A DNA stretch of 64,000 bases from Microbacterium sp. SA39 (GTDB lineage Bacteria; Actinomycetota; Actinomycetes; Actinomycetales; Microbacteriaceae), in contig NZ_JXRU01000029.1 in NCBI RefSeq assembly GCF_000967865.1, positions 1-64,000 on the forward strand. The letters run 5' to 3'. Below the pieces are notes generated by a model. That model was not told the DNA's origin. It saw nothing but the letters and a program-made list of their open reading frames with translations, and searched no databases. Both the position numbers and the translations under genes were made by a program. Below, piece after piece: positions 48,830 through 57,664 of the stretch (positions are counted from its first letter, which is position 1; each line of letters opens with the position of its first letter).

Positions 48830-51289
48830 CTAGATCTTCTCGATCGGCGCGACCTTGATCAGGAGCTTCTTCTGCCCCGCGCCGTCGAAACGCACGTGTG
48901 CGATGCGCTTCGCACCCTCGCCGGTCACGGCATCCACCCGCCCCTCACCGAAGTCGACGTGACGGATGCGATCGCCTGCGGTGAGCTCGAGATCGCCGTT
49001 GTCGCGCATCTTGGCCGTGACGCGGTTGGGGAACTTGTCCATCGCGGTCGAGAGGGGCTTGAGCGAATCCCTGCCCGGCAGCGCCTTGACGGCGAATCGG
49101 TCGCCCGAGCCGGAGCCGGATCCACCGAAGCCGCCACCCCTGCGCGCGTTCAGCGCGCGCGACTGCATGCCGCCACGCGAGTTGACGTCGCCGGGCGACT
49201 GGCGCCAGTCGATCAACGCCGCGGGGATCTCCTGCAGGAACCGGCTGGGCATCGCGACGGTGACCTCGCCGAACTGCGCCCTGGTCATGGCGAGCGACAG
49301 GTGCAGCCGCTTGCGGGCTCGGGTGATGCCGACGTAGAAGAGTCGCCGCTCCTCCTGCGGGCCGCCGGGCTCGCCCGCCGAGATGCGGTGCGGGATGAGG
49401 TCTTCTTCGACACCGGTGACGAACACGGCGTCGTATTCGAGCCCCTTCGCGGTGTGCATCGTCATCAGCGAGACCGTTCCGGACTCGTCGTCGAGGTCAT
49501 CGGCATCCGACACCAGCGCGACCTCGGTGAGGAAGTCGACGATGGTGCCCTCGGGGTTGTTGCGCGCGAAGTCCCGCGCGACGGCGACGAATTCGTCGAG
49601 GTTCTCGACGCGGGCCTCGTCCTGCGGGTCGCGGCTGGCGCGCAGCGCATCGAGGTAGCCGCTCTTCGACAGGAGGAGGCTCAGGCCGTCGGCGACCGTG
49701 GTCGGCGGAGGAAGCTCACCGGATGCCGGGAGCATGATCGCCGTGGCCTCTGCCAGCACCGCATCGAGGTGCGCGATGGCCGCCTGGATCTTCGGCCCGA
49801 ACCCGAGCTGCGCCGAGTTCGCCAGCGCATCTCGGAAGCTGATCTCGTGCTCCTCCGCGAACCGCGCGATGGCGGTCTCCGTGACGTCGCCGATGCCACG
49901 ACGCGGCTTGTTGAGGATGCGGCGCACCGACATCTCGTCGGCCGGGTTCGCGACGGCGACGAGGTAGGCCAGCGCGTCCTTGATCTCGGCACGCTCGTAG
50001 AACTTCGTGCCGCCCATGATCTTGTACGGCACGGCCGAGCGGATGAAGATCTCCTCCAGCGCACGGGACTGCGAATTCGTGCGGTAGAACACCGCCATCT
50101 CGGAGTACGGCATGCCCGCCCGGCGCAGGACCTCGATCTCGTCGGCCACGAACTGCGCCTCGTCGTGCTGCGAGTAGCCGGTGAACCCGATGATCGCGTC
50201 GCCGTCGCCCTTGTCGCTCCAGAGCTTCTTGTCCTTGCGATCGAAGTTGTTGCCGATCACGGCGTTCGCCGCCGAGAGGATGTTCTGGGTCGAGCGGTAG
50301 TTCTGCTCGAGCAGCACCACGCGGGCGCCGGGGAAGTCGCGCTCGAACTCGCTGATGTTGCGGATATCGGCGCCGCGGAACGCGTAGATCGACTGGTCGG
50401 AGTCGCCGACGACGGTCAGCGAGGCCCCCTCGAGTTCCGGCGTAGTCTCCGGTTCGAAGATCATCATGCCGTTCGAGGCATACGGGTCGGGGGCGTCACT
50501 CGACACCGGTCGGGTCAGCTCGTGGATCAGCGCGTACTGGGCGTGGTTCGTGTCCTGGTACTCGTCGACGAGGATGTGCCGGAAGCGACGCCGGTAGGTG
50601 TCGGCCACCTGCGGGAAGGCGCGGAACAGGTAGACGGTCTGCCCGATGAGGTCGTCGAAGTCGAAGGCGTTCGCCTTCTGCAGCTGCTTCTGGTAATCCG
50701 CGAACAGCTCGACGAAGATGCGCTCGGTCGGGTCGCTCATGTTCGCCTGACGCGCGTAGGACTCGGCATCCGACAGCTCGTTCTTCAGCTTCGAGATGCG
50801 CCCCTGCACCGATGCGGGGGTGAGGCCGTAGGCATCCGCCTCATGCTCCTTGACGAGTCGCTTGATCAGCGCGCGCGAGTCGCCGGAGTCGTAGATCGTG
50901 AACGACTTCGTGAACCCGAACTGTTCGGCCTCACGGCGCAGGATGCGCACGCACGCCGAGTGGAACGTCGAGATCCACATGCCGCGAGCCGCATCGCCGA
51001 TGAGGCCCGCGACGCGCTCACGCATCTCGCCTGCCGCCTTGTTGGTGAAGGTGATCGCGAGGATCTGGCTCGGCCAGGCCTCACGACCGCGCAGCAGCGA
51101 GGCGATGCGGCGCGTGAGCACGCTCGTCTTGCCCGAACCGGCGCCCGCGACGATGAGCAGCGCGGGTCCGCGATACGTGACGGCTGCGAGCTGCTGCGGG
51201 TTCAACCCGGCGAGGAGATCGTCCTGCTGCGGGGCCCCGGCAGAGCGGGGGCCGACGGTTCCGGGGACGATGAGAGGGGCTTCGGTCAT
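48830..51289 (-). CDS. pcrA: ATP-dependent DNA helicase PcrA/UvrD
   Basis: An 819-residue superfamily 1A 3'-5' helicase of replication and repair. Walker A is VAGAGSGKTS with Lys54, motif Ia AITFTNKAAGEMRERV, Walker B LVDEYQDTNHAQY, motif III VVGDSDQSIYAFRGA, motif V VSLMTMHTAKGLEYDAVFV and motif VI GITRARKRL. The C-terminal about 60 residues form the Tudor-like domain that binds RNA polymerase in PcrA (HVDFGEGRVDAVTG). Length and order are canonical. Confidence 0.97.
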   Translation of the reverse strand: MTEAPLIVPGTVGPRSAGAPQQDDLLAGLNPQQLAAVTYRGPALLIVAGAGSGKTSVLTRRIASLLRGREAWPSQILAITFTNKAAGEMRERVAGLIGDAARGMWISTFHSACVRILRREAEQFGFTKSFTIYDSGDSRALIKRLVKEHEADAYGLTPASVQGRISKLKNELSDAESYARQANMSDPTERIFVELFADYQKQLQKANAFDFDDLIGQTVYLFRAFPQVADTYRRRFRHILVDEYQDTNHAQYALIHELTRPVSSDAPDPYASNGMMIFEPETTPELEGASLTVVGDSDQSIYAFRGADIRNISEFERDFPGARVVLLEQNYRSTQNILSAANAVIGNNFDRKDKKLWSDKGDGDAIIGFTGYSQHDEAQFVADEIEVLRRAGMPYSEMAVFYRTNSQSRALEEIFIRSAVPYKIMGGTKFYERAEIKDALAYLVAVANPADEMSVRRILNKPRRGIGDVTETAIARFAEEHEISFRDALANSAQLGFGPKIQAAIAHLDAVLAEATAIMLPASGELPPPTTVADGLSLLLSKSGYLDALRASRDPQDEARVENLDEFVAVARDFARNNPEGTIVDFLTEVALVSDADDLDDESGTVSLMTMHTAKGLEYDAVFVTGVEEDLIPHRISAGEPGGPQEERRLFYVGITRARKRLHLSLAMTRAQFGEVTVAMPSRFLQEIPAALIDWRQSPGDVNSRGGMQSRALNARRGGGFGGSGSGSGDRFAVKALPGRDSLKPLSTAMDKFPNRVTAKMRDNGDLELTAGDRIRHVDFGEGRVDAVTGEGAKRIAHVRFDGAGQKKLLIKVAPIEKI

Positions 51290-51355
51290 GGCCTTATGAG
51301 TCTATGCGTCGCCTCTGACACCGCGGCACGGGATCCGGCCTCGGAGCGCCTCGGC

Positions 51356-51385
51356 GAGGGCGCGCGAGCGAACTCGCACGCCCTC
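51356..51385 (-). terminator. hairpin after the lamin-tail surface protein gene's neighbour gap
   Basis: GAGGGCG and GCGAG pair with CTCGC and CGCCCTC (one mismatch pair, loop CGAA), directly downstream of the stop at 51392 on the minus strand. There is no T tract. It probably ends the surface-protein transcript before the helicase promoter. Confidence 0.5.
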
Positions 51386-51391
51386 TCGACC

Positions 51392-54300
51392 TCAGGCCGA
51401 GCGCTTCCGGCGCCCCACCGCGACGCCACCCGCGACCAGCAGCATCAGCGCCAAGGCGATTCCCGCGATCGGCAGCTCGGAGCCGGTCGCCGCGAGACCA
51501 CCCGCCCCTGCCGTGATCCGGATGTCTGCCCAGCCGAGCAGAGTCCCGTCTGCCGCGAACACCGCGATGCGGTGGGCGCCGAGCGCAGCATCCGCCGGGA
51601 TCGTGACGGTGAGGGATCCGGATGCCGACAATGCGCCGGACGCGAGGCCCACCGGGTCGGAGTACATCCACACCGCGACGTCGGAGCCGGCGTGCTTCTC
51701 GCCGACGGTGACCGTGACCTTCTGGCCGCGGGTCGCGACCGACGGGTCCACCGTCACGCCGTTGCGGTTGTCGTCGACGAGGTCCGTGCCCGGCAGCGGC
51801 GGGTTCTCACCACCGGGGTTCTCCCCCGGGTTCTCTCCGGGGTTCTCCTCGGCCACACCGGGCAGGGTGCCGACGCGCAGCGACTCCGACGCGAAGCCGT
51901 CGGCGAACCACCACACCGGACGCTTGCCGTCGACCGAGAGCGAGGCCGGCGCTGTCGCGAAGCCCTCGTTGTTGATGTCGGGCATGCCGGCCGGGCGCTG
52001 GTAGAGCGCGACACCGGGCTGGGCAGTGCCGTTCAGGGTGATCTCAGCGGAACGTCCGCCTCCCCCGCCGTCAGGTGCGATGCAGCCGTTGTCGCAGACC
52101 GCCCAGAGCGAGTTCCGCACGCTGTCGTAGTCGAGCGCCATGACTCCCGCGAGGCCGGGGGCGATCTCCGACACCAGCGTCGCGGAGCCGCTCCCGGCGA
52201 GCGCGAAGGCGTACACGTGACCGTTGTCCTCCACCGCGACGAAGAACAGGCCGTCGCCATGCCCGACGTAGCCGGCCGGGTCGTAGGCTGCGCCGGTCTT
52301 GTCATCGAACAGCTTCCCGGTGAGCGCCGAGTCCGGCACCCACTGCACGGCCTCGATGCCGAGGTTCGCCCCGACGGCCGGAAGCAGCGAGGTCAGATCC
52401 CACTCCTGCGCGGCGATGAGGTCGCCCGCCCCGGCGTCTGGATCCACCTTCAGCACGACGTTCTGGTTCACGCCCTTCACGCTGTTGTCACGCTCGGAGG
52501 CGACATAGACGTCTCCCGCGCCGTCGACCGTGATGCCCTCGGTGTCGGGGCCCGCGGCCCCCGGGTCGGCGGCATCCTTCTGGAACCGGACGCGCTTGCC
52601 TTCGTCCCAGCCGTCGACCTTCTCGACGGAGCCGTCGGCGCGCGCCTCGAGCTTCCAGATGCGGCCCTCTCCGTTGTCGACCGCCCAGAGGAACGCGCCG
52701 TCGGCGGTCTCCTGCACGTCGAGTCCCGAGCTGTCCTCCAGGAAGGTCGGGATGCTGTCGAGCACGCGGACATCGGCGGAACCGGGCCACGGCGAGAAGG
52801 TCGCCTCGCCGGGGCAGACGTTGGCCGCGCCCTTGGTCGGCTCGGTCGTGACCGCGAAGACCCCGGTCGCGTCGGGGCAGCGGCCCCAGGTGACGGCCGC
52901 GTGACCCTCACCCCAGGTCGTCTCGTCGATCACCAGGTCGCCGTCGAACAGGCGGACCTTGTCTCCGCCGCCGAGGCCGAAGCCCAGCTGATCGCGCTCG
53001 ATCACGAGGTACCCCTGGGGGGTGATCGTGGTGCCTGCAGGAATCGCGTACGCGCGCGTGTCGTCGTCGTCTTTCACGATGATGCCCGAGACATCGAGCG
53101 CCACGGCGGTCGGGTTCACGAGCTCCACCCAGTCGTCGGGCGACCCGCCGTCGGACTCGACCTCGTTGATGCGCACCGGGTTGCCGCAGGCGTTGCGCAG
53201 TCCCTTGGTCGAGACCGCGTTGTCGGCGAAGTCGCCTGTGCCGTCGGCGCAGCGCGCCCACACCCCCTCGGCGTGCGCCGTGTAGACATGCTCGTCGACG
53301 GTGTTCCCGTTCGCGTCCCGGATCGTCACCGTGTCGCCGTTGCCGAGCCCGAAGACGAAGTTCGCCGGCTGGTCGAACACGAAGTAGGCGCCCGGTGCGA
53401 GCGAGGTGCCCGCCGGAAGAGGGGTGGTCTCGGCGGCGTTGCTGATCGGGTCGCTGTCCATCACCGACCACCCGGACAGGTCGACCGCCGTCGTGCCGGT
53501 GTTGACGACCTCGACCCAGTCGGTGGCGTCGCCGTTCGACTCGATCTCGTTGATCACCACGTCAGGCATCACACACGAATTCGCGGCACCCGGCGTGGGG
53601 GTCCCGAGCAGGAAGCCGCCCCTGCTGTCGGGGCAGCGCGCGAGGGTCGCCGCGGCGAAGTCGCCGTCGATCGCCGCGTGCGCGGTCCAGGGAAGAGTGT
53701 CGTCGATCATCGCGCCGGGCGCATCGTAGAGCCGGATGCGGTCGGCGCTGCCGATGCCGATCGCGTCGCGGAAGGCGGTCTCGACGCCGTCGACGAGCCC
53801 GATCGTGCCCTCTTCGACGACGAGGAACGCTCCGGCCTCGATCTGCGTGCCGGGCAGGAACTTCCAGCGGTGGTCGTCGGAGTTGTCGCGGATCTCGTAG
53901 TCCGTGAGATCGAGCGCGGCGTCGCCCGGGTTGTGGAACTCCACCCAGTCGGCCGGCTGCGAGTCCACCTCGTTGATGCGGATAGCGCCGGAGACCGGTT
54001 CGACGGTGCAGTCATTCGCCGCTCCCGGCGTGGCCGCCGTGGCGTGCGCCCAGTCTCCTGTGCCGTCGGGGCAGCGCGACCAGTCAGCCAGCGGCGCGGT
54101 GTTCTCGTAGGCGTAGGAGTCGATCTCGGTGCCCGCCGGGTCGAAGAGCACGACCTCGTCGCCCTTGCCGAGCCCGAACGGGAAGTCGACGTCCTTCACC
54201 AGCACGAGGTATTCACCCGGAGCGAGCGAGGCGCCCTCCGGAGCCGTGCCGAGGGTGTCGCGCTTCTCGTCGGAGATGTACCAGCCGTCGAGAGCCACGG

Positions 54301-54529
54301 TCGCGGTGCCGGCGTTGAAGAGCTCCACCTGATCCGGCAGACCGGTGACGGCGTCGTCGTAGATGATCTCGTTGAGGACGAGGCCTGCCGCCGCGGGAGC
54401 GCCGACGGCTTCCTCGAGCGGACGGATGCCGGGATCGGCGCCGACGGCGGCGACCGGGGTGGCGAGCAGGGCGGCGGCGCTGAGCGCGCACACGGCCGTG
54501 ACCGCCGCTGCGAAGTGCAGGCGGGGCAT
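51392..54529 (-). CDS. cell-wall-anchored protein with four lamin-tail domains and a beta-propeller-like region
   Basis: 1045 residues. A signal peptide (about 1-30) is followed by four lamin-tail domains over about 45-575. Each ends in a related Cys-containing strand (RCPDGTGDW, RCPDSRGGF, RCADGTGDF, RCPDATGVF) and a closing xxGAANxC or similar. Residues about 585-890 look like an esterase/phytase-type beta-propeller (DGAFLWAVDNGEGRIWKLEA). Then come an NPGE-repeat linker, an Ig-like domain, and the sorting signal LAATG (1012-1016) with hydrophobic segment and RRKR tail, the form used by class E sortases. It is probably displayed on the wall; the substrate is unknown. Confidence 0.85.
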   Translation of the reverse strand: MPRLHFAAAVTAVCALSAAALLATPVAAVGADPGIRPLEEAVGAPAAAGLVLNEIIYDDAVTGLPDQVELFNAGTATVALDGWYISDEKRDTLGTAPEGASLAPGEYLVLVKDVDFPFGLGKGDEVVLFDPAGTEIDSYAYENTAPLADWSRCPDGTGDWAHATAATPGAANDCTVEPVSGAIRINEVDSQPADWVEFHNPGDAALDLTDYEIRDNSDDHRWKFLPGTQIEAGAFLVVEEGTIGLVDGVETAFRDAIGIGSADRIRLYDAPGAMIDDTLPWTAHAAIDGDFAAATLARCPDSRGGFLLGTPTPGAANSCVMPDVVINEIESNGDATDWVEVVNTGTTAVDLSGWSVMDSDPISNAAETTPLPAGTSLAPGAYFVFDQPANFVFGLGNGDTVTIRDANGNTVDEHVYTAHAEGVWARCADGTGDFADNAVSTKGLRNACGNPVRINEVESDGGSPDDWVELVNPTAVALDVSGIIVKDDDDTRAYAIPAGTTITPQGYLVIERDQLGFGLGGGDKVRLFDGDLVIDETTWGEGHAAVTWGRCPDATGVFAVTTEPTKGAANVCPGEATFSPWPGSADVRVLDSIPTFLEDSSGLDVQETADGAFLWAVDNGEGRIWKLEARADGSVEKVDGWDEGKRVRFQKDAADPGAAGPDTEGITVDGAGDVYVASERDNSVKGVNQNVVLKVDPDAGAGDLIAAQEWDLTSLLPAVGANLGIEAVQWVPDSALTGKLFDDKTGAAYDPAGYVGHGDGLFFVAVEDNGHVYAFALAGSGSATLVSEIAPGLAGVMALDYDSVRNSLWAVCDNGCIAPDGGGGGRSAEITLNGTAQPGVALYQRPAGMPDINNEGFATAPASLSVDGKRPVWWFADGFASESLRVGTLPGVAEENPGENPGENPGGENPPLPGTDLVDDNRNGVTVDPSVATRGQKVTVTVGEKHAGSDVAVWMYSDPVGLASGALSASGSLTVTIPADAALGAHRIAVFAADGTLLGWADIRITAGAGGLAATGSELPIAGIALALMLLVAGGVAVGRRKRSA

Positions 54530-54662
54530 GGAGGACTCCTGGATGGGGATTCAGACGGGTAGGCCTCCACCCCACCGACTGCGCGTGGCCGCGCAACGAC
54601 TCGCCCGTGCACGGCAGGTGAACGCCAGGTGGCCGTTCAGCCGCGCGTGGCACAATCGCCTG

Positions 54663-55061
54663 ATGCGCACGATCCTCAACATCATCTGGGTCATCCTGGC
54701 CGGCTGGGCCCTGTTCCTCGGATACGTCCTGGCCGGCATCCTGCTGTGCATCCCGATCATCACGATCCCCTGGGCGATCGCCTCGTTCCGCATCGCGCGC
54801 TACGCGATCTGGCCGTTCGGCCGCGAGGTCGTCAGCAAGCCGACCTCCGGCGTCGGATCGTTCCTCGGCAACGTGCTCTGGGTCATCCTCGCCGGCTGGT
54901 GGCTGGCGATCGGCCACATCGTCTCGGGCATCGCGCTGTGCATCACGATCATCGGCATCCCGATGGGCATCGCCGACTTCAAGATGGTGCCGGTCTCGCT
55001 CATGCCGCTCGGCAAGGAGATCGTCTCCACTCGCAAGGGCGCGTTCGACCGCACCCTCTGA
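54663..55061 (+). CDS. YccF domain membrane protein
   Basis: 132 residues made of two similar halves, each with hydrophobic helices (MRTILNIIWVILAGWALFLG and GNVLWVILAGWWLAIGHIVS), followed by IPIITIPWAIASFRIARYAIWPFG and IIGIPMGIADFKM. This duplicated pattern is typical of YccF. Function is unknown. ATG 54663 starts the first helix; the long in-frame extension upstream is antisense to the surface-protein gene and is discounted. Confidence 0.88.
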   Translation: MRTILNIIWVILAGWALFLGYVLAGILLCIPIITIPWAIASFRIARYAIWPFGREVVSKPTSGVGSFLGNVLWVILAGWWLAIGHIVSGIALCITIIGIPMGIADFKMVPVSLMPLGKEIVSTRKGAFDRTL

Positions 55062-55065
55062 CGCC

Positions 55066-55144
55066 AGGTTCTGCGGCCGATCGTAACTTCTGCGGCCACA
55101 TCGGCCGAGAGTGGCCGCAGAAGTTCGGGATGGCCGCAGAACGT
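55066..55144. repeat. 79-bp palindromic repeat, copy D (best preserved)
   Basis: All four decamers are perfect: starts at 55069, 55088 and inverted at 55113, 55132, with steps 19, 25, 19. The loop contains TCGGCCGA, itself a palindrome. It fills the gap between the convergent yccF and phosphodiesterase genes, 5 bp after one stop and 11 bp after the other. Confidence 0.93.
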
Positions 55145-55154
55145 GCGAGCCGAG

Positions 55155-56141
55155 TCAGCTGCGGAAGAAGCCGACGCCGAGGTCCGGGTGGTCGACGAAC
55201 ACGCCGTCGACCCCGGTGCGCGCGATGACGCCCCACTCCGCCTCGTAGTCGCCGAAGGCGCCCTTGCCGCCCGGCCCGCGGAACTCCGCCGCGAGGAACG
55301 CGTTCTCCGGACGGCAGGTCCACGTGAAGACCTTCAGCCCGCGCGCATGGGCATCGTCGACGATCGTGTTGCTGCGGGCCAGCAGCATCCGCTTGTTCAC
55401 GCTGATGCCGTCGACCTTGCCGGCGAGCACATCGAGCCCCTCGGGCGTGACGGTCTCCTTGTAGCTGAGCGCCTGCGTGCCGTCGGCGACGAGCAGATCG
55501 TACGGGCGCCCCGCGGCCTCGATCAGATATACGTAGGACGCGGAGATGCCGCGCGCGCGCAGCTGGCCGAGCACCGTGGACTCGAAGCTCTCGATGATCA
55601 GCGGCAGCTCCCCATCGGCCCAGCCGGACTCCCGCAGTTCGCTTTCGATGAGCGGTGCGAGATCGAGGCCGATCGACGCGAAGTACGTGGCGTGCTTGAC
55701 CTCGAGCACGACGCCGATCTCGCGTCCGTGCTCGGCCGAACCGTCGCGCACGATGTCGAGGACATCGCGCAGTCGCAGGATCGCCTGCTCGTCGTCGAAG
55801 CTCGCGCTGGTCGCCCGCACCTCCGGCAGCCGCTCGCGTCCGCGGAGCGTCGACAGCTCCGCCCAGGTGAAGTCCTCGGTGAACCAGCCGGTGAGCGCCT
55901 GCCCGTCGACGCGCTTGGTCGTCTTGCGGTCGGCGAACTCCGGATGCCGGGCGACATCGGTCGTGCCGGAGATCTCGTTCTCATGGCGGACGACGAGGAC
56001 GCCGTCCTTCGTCGCGACGACGTCGGGCTCGACCGCGTCGACGCCCATGGCGAGCGCCAGTTCGTACGATGATCGGCTGTGTTCCGGGCGGTAGCCGGGC
56101 GCACCGCGATGCCCGATCACGAGCGGCGATTTCCTGGGCAC
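55155..56141 (-). CDS. glycerophosphodiester phosphodiesterase
   Basis: About 328 residues of the GDPD TIM-barrel family, which cleaves glycerophosphodiesters to glycerol-3-phosphate. Seen: VIGHRGAPGYRPEHS with catalytic His-Arg, DAVEPDVVATKDGVLVVRHE with metal ligands Glu, Asp and His, and VVLEVKHATYF. There is no signal peptide, so it is probably cytoplasmic. GTG 56141 starts just before the first barrel strand; an in-frame GTG at 56159 is an alternative. A much longer frame upstream is antisense to the BI-1 gene. Confidence 0.88.
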   Translation of the reverse strand: MPRKSPLVIGHRGAPGYRPEHSRSSYELALAMGVDAVEPDVVATKDGVLVVRHENEISGTTDVARHPEFADRKTTKRVDGQALTGWFTEDFTWAELSTLRGRERLPEVRATSASFDDEQAILRLRDVLDIVRDGSAEHGREIGVVLEVKHATYFASIGLDLAPLIESELRESGWADGELPLIIESFESTVLGQLRARGISASYVYLIEAAGRPYDLLVADGTQALSYKETVTPEGLDVLAGKVDGISVNKRMLLARSNTIVDDAHARGLKVFTWTCRPENAFLAAEFRGPGGKGAFGDYEAEWGVIARTGVDGVFVDHPDLGVGFFRS

Positions 56142-56231
56142 GCTCTCAGCGTAGAACACCCCGACGCGCACGCCGCGCGGGTATCGTAGAGGAAAGCGAC
56201 CTACGACCCCCTTTTGGAGTGAGGCCCACCA

Positions 56232-57143
56232 ATGAGCAACTTCGCCTTCAACAACCCGGCGTTCAAGCAGCAGGATCCGCGCAATGTCGCGACCTACCCG
56301 GGCGGACCACAGGCCGCTCAGGGTGCGCAGAACGCCTCTTTCCAGCACGCCACTATGGATGCCGCGGCCAACGCGCGCCTCGAGGGGATGTACGCCGCTC
56401 CCCCGGCCGGTGCCATCGAGACCGACCGCATGTCCGTCGAGGACACGGTCTGGAAGACCGCCGGCCTGTTCGCCATCCTTCTCGTCACCGCGGCGGTCGG
56501 CTGGGTCTGGACTCTCGGCGGCGTCGACCTCGCGTCGACCTCGAGCGTCTCGATGCTGCCGTGGATCATCGGTGCACTCGGCGGCTTCGTCCTCGCCATG
56601 GTCATCACGTTCACGTCGCGCAAGAAGGTGCGCCCAGCGCTCATCTTCGCCTACGCGGCATTCGAGGGACTCTTCGTCGGTGGCATCTCCGCGTTCTTCG
56701 AGATCATCTTCCCCGGCATCGTGTTCCAGGCGACCCTCGCGACGGTCTCGGTCGTCGGCGTGACGCTGGCCCTCTTCGCGAGCGGCAAGATCCGCGCGTC
56801 GAAGAAGGCCACCAAGATCTTCATGATCGCCATGGTGGGGTACCTCGTCTTCTCGCTGCTGAACCTCGTGCTGATGTGGACGGGTGTGCTGCCCGCCGGC
56901 CAGGCGTTCGGTCTCTACAGCGCCGAGATCATGGGCATCCCGCTCGGCCTGATCATCGGCGTCCTCGTCGTCATCATGGCGGCCTACTCGCTGGTGCTCG
57001 ACTTCGACCAGATCCAGCAGGGCGTCCGTAACGGCGCTCCGCGTCAGTTCGGCTGGATGGGTGCCTTCGGCATCATGGTCACGGTCGTCTGGCTCTACGT
57101 CGAGATCCTGCGCATCATCGCGATCGTCCGCGGCAGCAACTGA
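56232..57143 (+). CDS. Bax inhibitor-1 / YccA family membrane protein
   Basis: 303 residues: a soluble Gln/Ala-rich head of about 85 residues, then seven hydrophobic helices ending VWLYVEILRIIAIV. The central AYAAFEGLFVGGISAFFE and the late SLVLDFDQIQQGV, with its acidic pair, are typical of the actinobacterial Bax1-I (BI-1-like) branch. The family forms pH-sensitive channels in some members; the role here is unknown. TTGGAGTGAGG before ATG 56232 is a good ribosome site. Confidence 0.9.
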   Translation: MSNFAFNNPAFKQQDPRNVATYPGGPQAAQGAQNASFQHATMDAAANARLEGMYAAPPAGAIETDRMSVEDTVWKTAGLFAILLVTAAVGWVWTLGGVDLASTSSVSMLPWIIGALGGFVLAMVITFTSRKKVRPALIFAYAAFEGLFVGGISAFFEIIFPGIVFQATLATVSVVGVTLALFASGKIRASKKATKIFMIAMVGYLVFSLLNLVLMWTGVLPAGQAFGLYSAEIMGIPLGLIIGVLVVIMAAYSLVLDFDQIQQGVRNGAPRQFGWMGAFGIMVTVVWLYVEILRIIAIVRGSN

Positions 57144-57160
57144 TCCCGATCTCTCGTCGA

Positions 57161-57190
57161 GAGGCCCGTCTCCTGAGGGAGGCGGGCCTC
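57161..57190 (+). terminator. terminator after the BI-1-like gene
   Basis: GAGGCCCGTCTCC (57161-57173) pairs with GGAGGCGGGCCTC (57178-57190) with one G-U pair and a 4-base loop, followed by TT, 18 bp past the stop. Confidence 0.75.
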
Positions 57191-57307
57191 TTGCCATATC
57201 CGGGTGCCCGTGCGCAAGGGGATGCAGGAAATTCTCAACTGGTGGATAGTGGTGACACGAACTTCCGGCATCCCGGAAGTCCTACACAGTAAGTAAAGGA
57301 GCAGACC

Positions 57308-57580
57308 ATGAGTTTCCTCGGATTCCTTCTTCTCGGTCTTATCGCCGGCGCCATCGCCAAGCTCATCCTCCCCGGCAAGCAGGGCGGCGGATGGATCGTC
57401 ACGCTACTGCTCGGCGTCGTCGGAGCCTTCCTCGGTGGATGGCTCGGATCGGTCATCTTCGGCGTCGGACTCGAAGAGTTCTGGAGCCTGCAGACCTGGC
57501 TCCTCGCCATCGGCGGCGCCATCGTCGTTCTGCTGATCTACGGCCTGATCGTCAACCGCGGCAGCAAGGCGCGCAACTGA
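57308..57580 (+). CDS. GlsB/YeaQ/YmgE family stress-response membrane protein
   Basis: 90 residues with three hydrophobic segments: LGFLLLGLIAGAIAKLILPG, GGGWIVTLLLGVVGAFLGGW and WLLAIGGAIVVLLIYGLIV. The Gly-rich first helix followed by KLILPGKQGGGW is the family signature. It is often induced by envelope or acid stress. AAAGGAG lies eight bases before ATG 57308. A strong terminator follows. Confidence 0.92.
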   Translation: MSFLGFLLLGLIAGAIAKLILPGKQGGGWIVTLLLGVVGAFLGGWLGSVIFGVGLEEFWSLQTWLLAIGGAIVVLLIYGLIVNRGSKARN

Positions 57581-57617
57581 CGCACATCTGTCACTGACGC
57601 GTTTCGCGTCGACAGAC

Positions 57618-57664
57618 GCCCGCCCTCCTCGGCAGCGAAAGCTGCCGAGGAGGGCGGGCTCTTT
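57618..57664. terminator. strong intrinsic terminator between convergent genes
   Basis: A perfect 19-bp stem GCCCGCCCTCCTCGGCAGC / complement with a GAAA tetraloop (57637-57640), followed by TCTTTT. It ends the GlsB-like gene and also stands at the 3' end of the convergent sigma-factor gene. Confidence 0.9.

Noticed and set aside
48896..54562. A continuous open frame of 1888 codons on the plus strand
   Set aside because: It runs antisense to the PcrA helicase and surface-protein genes, is extremely Arg/Asp/Gly-rich and shows no family motif. Long antisense frames are expected at this GC content.
55155..57197. Treating the whole 680-codon minus-strand frame as one phosphodiesterase
   Set aside because: The N-terminal half is antisense to the BI-1-like gene and has low-complexity charged composition. 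The catalytic domain starts near 56141.
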